Notes: generated from the letters alone by a model not told the origin. A stretch of 64,000 bases of DNA from JAIOSF01 sp047159865 (GCF_047159865.1 NZ_AP038804.1:1116001-1180000); one strand, 5' to 3'. Positions 53,986 through 62,951 are shown, numbered from the stretch's first letter. Made by a program: numbers and translations.

Positions 53986-55764
53986 ATGTGTGGTATTATA
54001 GGAATAAATTATAACTCTGGCATCGACTTATTAAAAACTACAGAGATGATGCAAAATAGAGGACCTGATAATACTTCTGTAAAAGAAATAGATAATAACT
54101 ACTTTGGACATACTCGCTTAAGTATAGTTGATTTGGATGAAGAAGCAAATCAACCTATGGTTTTTGATGATATTTTGATAGTGTTTAACGGTGAAATTTA
54201 TAACTATGATGAACTATCAGTATCAGAAAGTTTAGAGTGTAAAACGAAAAGTGATACTGAAGTACTAATTCGACTTTATCAGAAGTATGATACGGAGTTT
54301 TTATCTCTTTTAAATGGTGCATTTTCTTTTTGTATTTATGATATAAAAAAAGAGCGATATTTCTGTGCTAGAGATAGATATGGGAAGAAACCATTTTATT
54401 ATTATGCTAAAGAAAATAAGTTTATATTTTCTAGTATGATAAAACCTATTATAAAAGTGCTTGGATTTACTCCAAAATTAAATAAGGTAGCACTCTCTCA
54501 ATATTTGCAATACTTTGTTCCACTTGCTCCAAATACTTTTTATACAGATATAAATAAGCTTGATAGTTCTAGTTATTTACTTTATGAAAATAATACTTTG
54601 AGTATTAAAAAATATTATAAAATAAAAACTTACAAAAAGATTGAAAATGAAGCACTAGCTTTAAAAAAAGTAGAAGATATTTTGTTTAGTAGCGTTGAAC
54701 AAAGGTTAAAATCAGATGTAGAAGTTGGAACACTTTTAAGCGGTGGGATTGATAGCAGTTTAATTAGTAGTATATATTCAAAAATTACACGACATAAAAT
54801 TAATACTTTTAGTGTAGGGTATAAAACTCATCAAAAATATAGTGAATTGCCTTATGCAAAAATTGTGGCTAATAATATAAAAAGTAATCATACTGCACTA
54901 GAGATATCTCAAAAAGATTATATCAATTCTCTTGAAGATGTTTTTGAAAACCTTGAAGAACCACATGCCGATCCTGCAGCGATTCCATTATATCTTTTAA
55001 CAAAAGAGATAAATAAGCAAGGGATAAAAACGGTGCTTAGTGGAGAGGGGAGTGATGAGCTTTTTTTAGGTTATGATAACTATGCTAAGTTTTTAAAGTA
55101 TTATGAATTTTCAAATAGTTTAGATAAAAAACAAATACAATTTTTAAATGAAATAATCTCTTCCTTAGGTGGAAATAAAGAAGCTGAATATCTTAGACGA
55201 GTAGTAAAAAATGAGAATATTTATAATAGTTTTGGCGAAATTTATACGACAAGCCAAAGAAAAAAACTTTTGCAAAAAGTAGCCACCTTTAAAGCAGAAT
55301 CACCAAAAAAAGACCCTGTAGATTGGATGAGTTATATTGATACAAAAATATGGTTAGGGGAAGCTCTTTTAAGTAAAGTAGATAAAATGTCTATGGCAAA
55401 TTCTGTAGAAACAAGAAACCCTTTTTTAGATTTTCGATTGGTTGATACTGCTTTTAGCATAAATAGTAGTTTAAAAGTTGGAGATACCAACAAATATTTA
55501 TTGAAAAAGGTTGCATCAAAGTATATTCCACAAGAGATAATACACAGACAAAAAAAAGGTTTTAATAGCCCTTTTAATGAATGGTTGTTTTTAGAATATG
55601 ATTCTAAACTTCTTGAAGTGATATATAAAGTAAATGATGCAACAAATTTATTTAATGACAAGTATATAAAGCTGTTATATCAAAATGCAAAGAACAATAA
55701 AATGAAACAACATTTTTATGCATTGTGGTGTTTTTGTATATGGTTTGATAAGAATTATTTATGA
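53986..55764 (+). CDS. asnB: Glutamine-hydrolysing asparagine synthase
   Basis: AsnB makes asparagine from aspartate, ATP and glutamine. The 592-residue protein has the N-terminal nucleophile Cys2 in MCGIIGINYNSG, GRP-type MQNRGPDNTS, the FNGEIYNYDEL glutaminase motif and the synthase SGGIDSSLISSIYS P-loop near residue 255. Many such proteins in this phylum take part in surface polysaccharide modification instead of asparagine supply; no such cluster is near, so the plain function is preferred. AAAAGGGTAATCTTT lies before the ATG. Confidence 0.93.
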   Translation: MCGIIGINYNSGIDLLKTTEMMQNRGPDNTSVKEIDNNYFGHTRLSIVDLDEEANQPMVFDDILIVFNGEIYNYDELSVSESLECKTKSDTEVLIRLYQKYDTEFLSLLNGAFSFCIYDIKKERYFCARDRYGKKPFYYYAKENKFIFSSMIKPIIKVLGFTPKLNKVALSQYLQYFVPLAPNTFYTDINKLDSSSYLLYENNTLSIKKYYKIKTYKKIENEALALKKVEDILFSSVEQRLKSDVEVGTLLSGGIDSSLISSIYSKITRHKINTFSVGYKTHQKYSELPYAKIVANNIKSNHTALEISQKDYINSLEDVFENLEEPHADPAAIPLYLLTKEINKQGIKTVLSGEGSDELFLGYDNYAKFLKYYEFSNSLDKKQIQFLNEIISSLGGNKEAEYLRRVVKNENIYNSFGEIYTTSQRKKLLQKVATFKAESPKKDPVDWMSYIDTKIWLGEALLSKVDKMSMANSVETRNPFLDFRLVDTAFSINSSLKVGDTNKYLLKKVASKYIPQEIIHRQKKGFNSPFNEWLFLEYDSKLLEVIYKVNDATNLFNDKYIKLLYQNAKNNKMKQHFYALWCFCIWFDKNYL

Positions 55765-55865
55765 TTAAAAAAAGTTTATCTATTATAAATACTTATATCA
55801 AATAAAGTAATATTATGATTATGATAACTTAGTATAATAATTTAAGAGCTTTTTTAAACTTCTTG

Positions 55866-56000
55866 TACTATACTCATACTGTGTTAATTCACACTCCTTA
55901 AAAACTCATTTATTGCTTGAGTAGCATTTAAAGCTAGAGAAGATACACCTTTAGCTTTGGTGCAGAAACTCAAAACAAACTTCAAAACACAATTAGGAAT
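55866..56000 (-). pseudogene. Possible 3' remnant of a gene downstream of asnB
   Basis: On the minus strand an open frame without a clear start reads as a protein-like tail, including SFCTKAKGVSSLALNATQ and ending INEFLRSVN followed by TAA near 55886. The 240-bp spacer around it contains no other gene. It may be the relic of a lost gene. A 7-bp inverted repeat (AAAGCTA / TAGCTTT) also falls within it. Low confidence. Confidence 0.2.
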
Positions 56001-56004
56001 AAAT

Positions 56005-56205
56005 ATGAATACTGAACCATCATTAGATCAAATTGATGATTATAATAACAATGAATCAAAAGAGAAAAGAACAACGGTAAGATTAATTGTAGTTTCACTA
56101 TTAATTATAGGTGCAATTTACGGAGTTGTAAAATATAATTATAATAGTGTCGACGATTATGTAGGTACAAAAGAACAACCAGGTATAAATATACCAAATA
56201 AATAA
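56005..56205 (+). CDS. Unknown small single-pass membrane protein
   Basis: I do not recognise this 66-residue protein. An acidic N terminus of about 22 residues precedes one transmembrane helix (about 26-44, TVRLIVVSLLIIGAIYGVV) and a short polar tail ending in NIPNK. ATG 56005 is chosen because AGGA lies 7 nt upstream; an ATG further upstream at 55957 has no site. It lies 90 nt before the TDT transporter gene. Confidence 0.55.
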   Translation: MNTEPSLDQIDDYNNNESKEKRTTVRLIVVSLLIIGAIYGVVKYNYNSVDDYVGTKEQPGINIPNK

Positions 56206-56295
56206 TATTTTATTGACTTATATAAGTTTAAATGGTAAAATTCTATATTTAAAGTTATAATTATTATTACTTTATATTATTTATAAGGATTTTAC

Positions 56296-57258
56296 TTGGA
56301 AATATCTACAAATAAAAATAGACTTCAACATTTTCCTGTTATGATGTATGCAATTGTAATGGGGATGAGTGGACTTACTATTGCGTATCAAAAAGCACAT
56401 CTTTGGCTTGGATTACCTGAAATCATTGCAATTGTTTTAACTGTTATAACGACATCTGTCTTTATTATAGTTAGTTTCTTGTATATTGAAAAGACTTTGA
56501 AATATAAGGCTGAAGTAAAAAAAGAGTTTGCTCACCCAATACGAATAAACTTCTTTGCCGCAATCTCAATCTCAATGATTATGTTATCTATTATTTATCA
56601 TGAGTATAATAATATTGTGAGTCAATTCTTTTGGTATCCTGGGACTTTGTTACATCTCTATTTAACGATGTACACAATATCTTTTTGGATAAATCATAAT
56701 CAACAACTCGATCATTCTAATCCGGCATGGTTCATACCAATTGTAGGAAATGTTTTGGTTCCTGTAGCGGGAGTTGGTTTTGTGAGTAATGATATTTTGA
56801 TGTATTTTTTTAGTGTAGGTATGTTTTTTTGGTTTGTTTTATTTTCAATCATATTTAACAGAATTATTTTTCACAACCAATTAGCAATCAAATTTATGCC
56901 AACATTATTTATACTTATTGCCCCACCGGCTGTAGGTTTTATAGCATACTTTAAAATGTTTGGAACAATTGATACTTTCGCAACATTTTTGTTTAATATT
57001 GGACTGTTTTTTACTCTTTTGGTTGCTTTTATGTACAAAAATTTTTTAAAAATAAAATTTTTTATCTCGTGGTGGGCATTTGTCTTTCCCGTTGCTGCGA
57101 TGTCTATAAGTAGTATGTTGATGTATCATATCGTAGGAGGAGTTGTGTTCTTGATATTATCATATATTATGCTTAGCATTACAACTATCATCATAGGTAT
57201 AGTACTTTACCAAACAATAAAAAATATAACACACAAATCAATATGTGTACAGGAATAA
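56296..57258 (+). CDS. TDT/SLAC1 family transporter
   Basis: This 320-residue membrane protein with ten likely helices belongs to the TehA/SLAC1 family. FPVMMYAIVMGMSGLTIAYQ at the N terminus and the central NPAWFIPIVGNVLVPVAG are family stretches. Relatives act as anion channels, as sulfite or tellurite resistance factors, or as dicarboxylate transporters. The start is TTG 56296 with AAGGA 6 nt upstream. The downstream gene overlaps its stop region nearly (1 nt apart). Confidence 0.85.
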   Translation: MEISTNKNRLQHFPVMMYAIVMGMSGLTIAYQKAHLWLGLPEIIAIVLTVITTSVFIIVSFLYIEKTLKYKAEVKKEFAHPIRINFFAAISISMIMLSIIYHEYNNIVSQFFWYPGTLLHLYLTMYTISFWINHNQQLDHSNPAWFIPIVGNVLVPVAGVGFVSNDILMYFFSVGMFFWFVLFSIIFNRIIFHNQLAIKFMPTLFILIAPPAVGFIAYFKMFGTIDTFATFLFNIGLFFTLLVAFMYKNFLKIKFFISWWAFVFPVAAMSISSMLMYHIVGGVVFLILSYIMLSITTIIIGIVLYQTIKNITHKSICVQE

Positions 57259-57259
57259 T

Positions 57260-57817
57260 ATGAAAAAAATAATTTATACAAGCATTATATTAATCGTAGG
57301 TTACTTTTTTACAACAAGTATTTATGATGAATTACATAAAGATAAAACACCAGGTAAGGCAAAACGGTTAGCCTGTCAAAAAAAAGTAACAACATTTGAA
57401 AGAGCTTTTGATGATTTAGAAGTTTCATTAGCCCAAAAAGAGATTGAATCAAATAAAATAGTATTTCACTCAGATGCAGAAAAAGCTACCTATATGAAGT
57501 CTCAATTATTTCAGCATATATCTTTAAAACAAACGAATAAAGTGTTTCGTGAGATGATTGAAAAATATAGGGTCAATAATAAAAAAATTGATAAAAATTT
57601 TATATACTCTTATTATATTTACGAAAATGACAAAAAAGATCCGGGTAAAAAAAGTAAAAAAAGTAAATTGTATGCGGGATATGTAGTATTTGAAGTAAAA
57701 AATGAAAACAATAAAATGATTTATAAGATACAAATAGACTTTTTGGATAATAAAGGTGCTGATATCGACCAAACGATAAGATGTGCTATTAAATCTTTTA
57801 TGACATATAACAAATAA
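57260..57817 (+). CDS. Unknown membrane-anchored protein after the TDT transporter
   Basis: I do not recognise this 185-residue protein. It has an N-terminal signal anchor (MKKIIYTSIILIVGYFFTTS) and a Lys-rich, probably periplasmic domain with two Cys (in LACQKKVTTF and TIRCAIKSF) that could pair. ATG 57260 has AGGA 5 nt upstream and sits 1 nt after the transporter stop, so it is coupled. The C terminus reads YKIQIDFLDNKGADIDQTIRC. Confidence 0.6.
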   Translation: MKKIIYTSIILIVGYFFTTSIYDELHKDKTPGKAKRLACQKKVTTFERAFDDLEVSLAQKEIESNKIVFHSDAEKATYMKSQLFQHISLKQTNKVFREMIEKYRVNNKKIDKNFIYSYYIYENDKKDPGKKSKKSKLYAGYVVFEVKNENNKMIYKIQIDFLDNKGADIDQTIRCAIKSFMTYNK

Positions 57818-57829
57818 CAAAGGGAAAAA

Positions 57830-58219
57830 ATGAAAAAAACAATATTTATGGAAAAATATCCTATCTATACTTTAGAGTTAAAAAAAACTGAAATTGCAGA
57901 AAAAAGTGTTGCCGAAATTATTGAATATTTTAAAAAGCAAATAGAAACACATCCTATAGCAAAGTTTATAGCAATTTTTGATCATTATTCACACACTCAA
58001 AATATTAATGGTGAAATTAATGAATCTATACTAGATGTACAAAATATATTATTTTGTTTTGGAACAGCGATACCAGATACCAAAATGGTTGCTGTTCGTC
58101 CTAGAAGTATTGGAGTTTGTGAATTGGAAAATAGTTTTGTAATTGAATTTATGGAAGTTCCAAAAGAGGAACTAAATGTTGTTTTAGAAAATTGGTCAAA
58201 AGAGTTAATGCTAAAATAA
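57830..58219 (+). CDS. Unknown cytosolic protein (DUF6858-like)
   Basis: The 129-residue soluble alpha/beta protein has the segments KFIAIFDHYSHTQNI and NILFCFGTAIPDTKMVAVRPRS. I recall similar proteins in Arcobacter and Sulfurimonas grouped under DUF6858, whose function is unknown; this link is from memory and could be wrong. AAAGGGAAAA precedes the ATG, 12 nt after the previous gene. It is likely the last gene of the TDT transcript. Confidence 0.55.
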   Translation: MKKTIFMEKYPIYTLELKKTEIAEKSVAEIIEYFKKQIETHPIAKFIAIFDHYSHTQNINGEINESILDVQNILFCFGTAIPDTKMVAVRPRSIGVCELENSFVIEFMEVPKEELNVVLENWSKELMLK

Positions 58220-58270
58220 AAAGCAAAACAATTTAATAGCTTTTAATAAAGATTTTAATACTATAGTTTT

Positions 58271-59152
58271 ATGAAAAGTATTAAAATCGCAATTAAAAAT
58301 AAAACAAATTTAACTTTACAATTAGAAAAAAAATATGATATATCATATTTTGAAAAGCCAACATTTTTTTCAAAACTATTATTTCAAAAAGTGAAATATC
58401 CTGATATCTATTTTCACAAAGGTATCATCAATAAAGAGTCTATAAGTTTGATACAAAATGCTCAGATTGTGATTGTTGATACAAATATACAAAAACATGA
58501 AATCATGCAAAAATTTTCTTTTCTTGATCATCAAAAAATTAAAGTAGTATCTCCTTACAATTATTCTAAAGTAGAATATTCTAAAAGTATTAAACAGGCA
58601 TTTAAAAAGAAGCATGAGATTGATAAAAAATCAAAAATTATATTTTTTAGAGCAAGAGACTTAGAAAAAGGTGGAATAAACTATCTGTTTGACACAATAT
58701 CTCGTATGTATCAAGAAGATTTTGTATTACTTATAGAATCAAATTCAAAACAAATAGCACCATTAAAACTAAAAATGGAACGAGCGAAATTAAACTATAA
58801 ATACATATTATTAGAAGAATATGATAACTTAGAAGAACTTTTTATCGCCTCAGATATTTTTTTATTACCAACACAACAAAAACTTTTTTCATTTGATATT
58901 TTAAGAGCGATGAGATATAAAAATGCAGTATTTATTATGGAAAAGAATTATGCTTCTGAACTTGTCGATACATTTTCTTTAATACAAGATGAAAGTGATA
59001 AAAGTACCTCTTTTAAAATTGATTCACTTTTGATTAATAAAGAGGAACTTAAAAATATTCAAAAAGAAAATAAAAAGAAAACATCATCATTTACTTTAGA
59101 TAAGAGTATTGAAAATATTACTACTATAATTGATGAAAACTTTGACATTTAA
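58271..59152 (+). CDS. Glycosyltransferase-like protein (GT4 type fold)
   Basis: This 293-residue protein shows the C-terminal half of a GT-B fold: KIIFFRARDLEKGGINYLFD, a strand with FVLLIESNS, and LEELFIASDIFLLPTQQKLFSFDILRAMRYKNAVF, which follows the nucleotide-sugar site pattern of GT4 enzymes (the usual Glu-x7-Glu is Ser-Phe-Asp-x). The N-terminal half is short. It may transfer sugar to lipopolysaccharide or flagellin, but the key acidic residue is uncertain. It lies just before atpE. Confidence 0.6.
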   Translation: MKSIKIAIKNKTNLTLQLEKKYDISYFEKPTFFSKLLFQKVKYPDIYFHKGIINKESISLIQNAQIVIVDTNIQKHEIMQKFSFLDHQKIKVVSPYNYSKVEYSKSIKQAFKKKHEIDKKSKIIFFRARDLEKGGINYLFDTISRMYQEDFVLLIESNSKQIAPLKLKMERAKLNYKYILLEEYDNLEELFIASDIFLLPTQQKLFSFDILRAMRYKNAVFIMEKNYASELVDTFSLIQDESDKSTSFKIDSLLINKEELKNIQKENKKKTSSFTLDKSIENITTIIDENFDI

Positions 59153-59296
59153 TAAAAAATTATATATAATACGACCACTTAGAAGTATTTAGTAGGGAAA
59201 TATAAGCATTTATGTTTATATTGGCATTTGATTTATCTTATGTTTACGCTATCCGAACAGACTTTTAAAAAAATAAATTATTACAAGGGTTCTAAC

Positions 59297-59611
59297 ATGA
59301 ACAAAATTTTAATCTTAATGGTAGCTATGGCTACTGCTGCATTCGCTGCTGATGGTGATGTTGCTAACGAAACTTTAAAAGCTTACTCAGTACTTGCTGC
59401 TGGTGTTGGTCTAGGTCTTGCTGCACTTGGTGGTGCTGTTGGTATGGGTAATACTGCTGCTGCAACTATTGCTGGAACTGCAAGAAATCCAGGTATGGGT
59501 GGAAAACTTATGACTACAATGTTCATTGCTTTAGCGATGATCGAAGCTCAAGTTATTTATACACTTGTTATTGCTTTAATTGCATTATATGCAAACCCAT
59601 TTTTAGGGTAG
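59297..59611 (+). CDS. atpE: ATP synthase F0 subunit c
   Basis: Subunit c forms the proton-driven rotor ring of ATP synthase. The 104-residue protein has an N-terminal signal-like helix (MNKILILMVAMATAAFA) that is probably cleaved, the Gly-rich first helix GVGLGLAALGGAVGMG, the polar loop RNP at 63-65 and the proton-binding Glu83 in MIEAQVIY. ATG 59297 has an AAGGG site upstream; an in-frame ATG at 59228 adds 23 residues without homology. It is separate from the other atp genes. A 59162-region TATATAATAC is a likely -10. Confidence 0.94.
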   Translation: MNKILILMVAMATAAFAADGDVANETLKAYSVLAAGVGLGLAALGGAVGMGNTAAATIAGTARNPGMGGKLMTTMFIALAMIEAQVIYTLVIALIALYANPFLG

Positions 59612-59627
59612 TCAATACAATAAATAC

Positions 59628-59663
59628 AAAAAGCCAAGTGGATTACCACTTGGCTTTTTTTTT
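59628..59663 (+). terminator. Rho-independent terminator of atpE
   Basis: AAAAAGCCAAGTGG pairs with CCACTTGGCTTTTT around an ATTA loop and continues into a T-run of nine. It is the strongest terminator in the window. Confidence 0.92.
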
Positions 59664-59677
59664 CTCTAAGGAAAAAT

Positions 59678-60088
59678 ATGAATCTAAAAAACTTAAAAGA
59701 TTTAAATATTTTATATGTTGAAGATGATAAAGTTGTGCAAGATCTTTTCTCAACTATATTAAGCAAAGTTTTTGCGCATGTTTCTATTGCTTCAGATGGA
59801 AAAGAGGGCTTAGATTTTTTTATAAACAATAAATATAAGTATGATTTCGTTGTTTCTGATGTAAAAATGCCAGAACTAGATGGACTAGAGATGATCGAAA
59901 AAATAAAAGAGGTTGATCCGTCTATCCCTTGTATATTGATAACTGCCCATGGAGAATTTGACTATTTTATGAAAGCCAATGAAATAGGTGTTTATAGATA
60001 TATTCAAAAGCCTTTGGATATAAATGAACTATTTGAAGCTATCAATGATTTCCAAAGTGGATTAGAGGTTAAAAAAATTGATTTATAA
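59678..60088 (+). CDS. Single-domain response regulator
   Basis: The 136-residue protein is a receiver domain only. The phosphoacceptor is Asp61 in SDVKMPELDG, with the acidic pair Asp16/Asp17 in VEDDK, Thr89 in ILITAHG and Lys111 in YIQKPLD. It has no output domain, like CheY and the small regulators that feed orphan kinases in this phylum. It lies just after the atpE terminator and its end overlaps the convergent dus gene by 20 nt. Its cognate kinase is unknown; the Cache kinase at 48215 is an orphan in this window. Confidence 0.88.
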   Translation: MNLKNLKDLNILYVEDDKVVQDLFSTILSKVFAHVSIASDGKEGLDFFINNKYKYDFVVSDVKMPELDGLEMIEKIKEVDPSIPCILITAHGEFDYFMKANEIGVYRYIQKPLDINELFEAINDFQSGLEVKKIDL

Positions 60089-61001
60089 GCTCTAACATCT
60101 CTTTTGAGTCAGTAATTGTATTGACTTTATCTCTAAAGTTATTAGCCCCATCATATCCTTTTGAATAAGTATGCAGATGCTTTCTAAACATAACTACCCC
60201 ATATTCATTATAATGCATAATCATCTTTTGAAGATGTTCTATGATAATCTCTTTTTTTAGTTCATTACTAATTGTTTCATTGTTTGATGATATTTGATGA
60301 AATACCCACGGTTTTCCTATTGCTCCACGACCTACCATAATACCATCAGCTTTTGTATGCTCTAAAACATATTTAGCTTTTTCTAGGTCTGTGATATCAC
60401 CATTTGCAATTACTGGTATATTGATATTTTGTTTAATAGCAGCAATTGCATCATAATCTACAGCAGCTTTATAGGCACCTTTTTTTGTTCTTCCATGTAC
60501 TGCTATAAAATCGATACCACAATCTTCAATCGCTTTTGCAATATCAATAGGAATTTTTTCATCTACACCAATTCTTACTTTACAAGTGGTGTATTGTTTA
60601 TTTGAATATTTTTTGATCGTTCTTAACATACTTTGAAGTCTAGGAAGATCACCTAATAAGTTTGATCCACTTCCATGATTGAATACTTTTGGTGCAGGAC
60701 AACCACAATTCAAGTCAATCCCAGCAATACCATCAATTTCATTAAGTTTTTCAATTGCAGCAATTAAAATCTCAGTTTTATTTCCTGCTAGTTGAATAAA
60801 AAATGGATCTTCATTTGGTGATTTTTCTAGCATCTTTTTAGTTTTTTCACTATTGTAAGCTAGTGCATTGGAGCTTATCATCTCACTAACAGTATAATCA
60901 ACACCAAAATTTTTAACAACAGATCTAAAAGGAAGATCTGTGTATCCTGCAAGTGGAGCTAATGCTATTACAGGTTTTGAAAAGTCTATTGTTTTATTCA
61001 T
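60069..61001 (-). CDS. dus: tRNA-dihydrouridine synthase
   Basis: Dus enzymes reduce uridine to dihydrouridine in the tRNA D-loop with an FMN cofactor. The 310-residue protein has APLAGYTDLPFRSVVK at the N terminus, the catalytic Cys in IDLNCGCPAPKV, the HGRTKKGAYKA motif and GRGAIGKPWVF for the FMN phosphate. It is nearest DusB-like enzymes in layout. It follows the 339-residue membrane protein gene by 4 nt. Confidence 0.93.
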   Translation of the reverse strand: MNKTIDFSKPVIALAPLAGYTDLPFRSVVKNFGVDYTVSEMISSNALAYNSEKTKKMLEKSPNEDPFFIQLAGNKTEILIAAIEKLNEIDGIAGIDLNCGCPAPKVFNHGSGSNLLGDLPRLQSMLRTIKKYSNKQYTTCKVRIGVDEKIPIDIAKAIEDCGIDFIAVHGRTKKGAYKAAVDYDAIAAIKQNINIPVIANGDITDLEKAKYVLEHTKADGIMVGRGAIGKPWVFHQISSNNETISNELKKEIIIEHLQKMIMHYNEYGVVMFRKHLHTYSKGYDGANNFRDKVNTITDSKEMLELINQFF

Positions 61002-61005
61002 ATAG

Positions 61006-62025
61006 TTATTTGTAACTTAAAGCATCAAGAGAATAAGTATGTTTACCGGCATCTTTTAAATCGATAAGTGCTCTAAATGGTAAGTATTCGTCTGATGAGT
61101 TGTTTACTAAAATATCTCTTATTTTATCGATCATCTCATACTCTGCAAGAACATATAAGTATGAAGTTGTATACTCCTCTTTTGCTGAGGCAATATCTTC
61201 AAATAGTCTTATAAGTTGTTCTGGAGTCATAAGTGACTTATAATTTTTAGCAATAGTTATCAAATCTGTATTTGATAAAGTAGCTTTTGTAATAAGTTCT
61301 AAAATCATTTCATTTGTCATAGCAAATTCAATTTTTTGCTCACTATCTTTTTTAAGCACTGCTTTTACCATGTCATTATCAAGTTTTAGTTCTGGTATAA
61401 CTTTTTTGATTGATGTCATAGATTTTGTTTCTACAGCTTTTAGGAAAGCTTTTTTAATTATAATTTGAGAGTATTTTGTAGAATTTTTAATTACTTCTAA
61501 TGCGAAGTTATCATCAATTTCAATTCTATTTTTAATATTTTCAATCATCATTGGATTGTCAAGATCTAGTTTTAAATCTTTTGAAGAAACATATTTACCA
61601 GCTTTAATATTGAACTTTTGATCAACTGTTTTTGAAATATCTTTATTTTGTGAACTAAAATTTGTGTTTGAAACATCAACATCTAATTGGTTTAAAACAT
61701 CGGCTAGTTCTTTTAAGTTTTCATTTTGAAAATTTGCATTTGAGTTTTCATTTAAAAGTCTTTTATTTATAAGTGTAATAAGTGAATTTGAGTCTTTATT
61801 AAAAGCTTTCACAATAAAAAAATTTTTTAAACCATAAAATGAGATATGTAAAATTGTTAGCACAAGTAAAATAACCATTGGCAGCACTATCCATAGTGCA
61901 ATTGGTAAAATAAGTGTAAAGTCTAAGATTTGTACTCTATAATCTCCAGCTTCGATACTAAATGTATAACCAAATATAACAATTGCTAAAAGCAATGATC
62001 CAAATATATATTTTTTTAATCCCAT
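61006..62025 (-). CDS. Unknown membrane protein conserved next to dus
   Basis: I do not recognise a function. The 339-residue protein has two N-terminal helices (about 8-25 and 38-65) followed by a long helical cytosolic part of about 270 residues with a Ser/Asn-rich linker. The C-terminal half has repeated helix pairs (TNEMILELITKATLSN, TPEQLIRLFEDIASAKEE). The gene order rlmH / dksA-like / this gene / dus matches what I remember of Campylobacter (Cj0126c-Cj0123c), which supports a real conserved gene. Confidence 0.8.
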   Translation of the reverse strand: MGLKKYIFGSLLLAIVIFGYTFSIEAGDYRVQILDFTLILPIALWIVLPMVILLVLTILHISFYGLKNFFIVKAFNKDSNSLITLINKRLLNENSNANFQNENLKELADVLNQLDVDVSNTNFSSQNKDISKTVDQKFNIKAGKYVSSKDLKLDLDNPMMIENIKNRIEIDDNFALEVIKNSTKYSQIIIKKAFLKAVETKSMTSIKKVIPELKLDNDMVKAVLKKDSEQKIEFAMTNEMILELITKATLSNTDLITIAKNYKSLMTPEQLIRLFEDIASAKEEYTTSYLYVLAEYEMIDKIRDILVNNSSDEYLPFRALIDLKDAGKHTYSLDALSYK

Positions 62026-62052
62026 AATCTAATCCTTCGTAATAACTTTTAT

Positions 62053-62409
62053 CTAGTTATTGTTATTTTCGTGAATCTCTCTACAATCTGTACAGAATTT
62101 AGCAAAAGGCTTTGCTTTGAGTCTTCCAATTGCAATAGGTTCATCACACATTTCACAAATACCATAGGTACCATTTTTAATGCTTTCTAAAGCTTCTTTA
62201 ATCTCTTTCAGCTCTTGTTTTTGCTGACTAATAATTAACCCTGAAGTAAAGCTGTCACTACTTGCTTCTGCAAAATCAAGTTCATCTTTACAATCACAAT
62301 TATTTAGTTTTGAAATATTGTCAATACCATCTGTAATGTTACTTTCAATTGTAACTAATCTTTGATTTAATAATACTTCTAATTCATCTATTTGTTTAGT
62401 TGAAGCCAC
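62053..62409 (-). CDS. dksA: DksA/TraR-type zinc-finger regulator
   Basis: DksA-like proteins bind the RNA polymerase secondary channel and, with ppGpp, adjust rRNA and stress promoters. The 118-residue protein has an N-terminal coiled coil and a C-terminal four-Cys zinc finger, CEMCDEPI then CTDCREIHENN. It lacks the longer N terminus of E. coli DksA. The gene precedes the 339-residue membrane gene and follows rlmH. Confidence 0.88.
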   Translation of the reverse strand: MASTKQIDELEVLLNQRLVTIESNITDGIDNISKLNNCDCKDELDFAEASSDSFTSGLIISQQKQELKEIKEALESIKNGTYGICEMCDEPIAIGRLKAKPFAKFCTDCREIHENNNN

Positions 62410-62461
62410 TTTTTTATCCTATTATTATAAAATTTTAGGAGTATAGCTAATTTATTCTAAA

Positions 62462-62926
62462 TTATTTATGATAAGGATGGTTATTAAGTATACACAAAGA
62501 GCGAAATATTTGCTCACATAAAACAATATTTGCAATTTTATGTGCATAGGTTAGCTCACTCAATGAGATCACCTTGTCACATTTTGATAAAAATTTTCTA
62601 TCAAATCCATAGGCTCCACCTATAAAAAAGTTAATAGTGATTTTATCTTCTAAGAGTTTACTAAATTTAAAACTATCAAGTTTCTGTCCTAATACATCGA
62701 GTGCTATGTTGTATCCTGAATCTAATTTTGATGCATAAACTTCATTGTATGCTTGTTGTGATTCTTTTTCTCCTAATGTTTGAGCTTTTGAAATTTGTTT
62801 AGTAAATAAACTGTGAACTTCTACTTTTGCCCATCTTGAGGACATTTTTATAAATTCTTGAACAAGTGGTTCAAAGTTGTCATTTGATTTTTTTACAATT
62901 TGGTAAATATTGATTTTACAATTAAT
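62462..62926 (-). CDS. rlmH: 23S rRNA (pseudouridine1915-N3)-methyltransferase RlmH
   Basis: RlmH is a SPOUT methyltransferase that methylates pseudouridine 1915 of 23S rRNA in the 70S ribosome. The C-terminal knot motif is visible in FFIGGAYGFDR and SLSELTYAHKIANIVLCEQIFRSL, with the HPYHK end typical of the family. Family length is about 155 residues. The first canonical start codon in frame is an internal ATG at 62845, which would cut off about 27 conserved residues (KINIYQIVKKSNDNFEPLVQ). The ATT at 62926 has AAGGA 7 nt upstream, gives 154 residues and is the chosen start. Confidence 0.85.
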   Translation of the reverse strand: MNCKINIYQIVKKSNDNFEPLVQEFIKMSSRWAKVEVHSLFTKQISKAQTLGEKESQQAYNEVYASKLDSGYNIALDVLGQKLDSFKFSKLLEDKITINFFIGGAYGFDRKFLSKCDKVISLSELTYAHKIANIVLCEQIFRSLCILNNHPYHK

Positions 62927-62951
62927 AATATAATCCTTACTTTTTTTTAGA

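Noticed and set aside
57245..57259. Upstream start for the gene after the TDT transporter
   Set aside because: It would overlap the transporter and has no site; ATG 57260 has AGGA at proper distance.
57524..57820. Minus-strand open frame under the membrane-anchored gene at 57260
   Set aside because: Phe/Ile-rich antisense shadow with no start signal; the plus-strand gene is coupled to the transporter.
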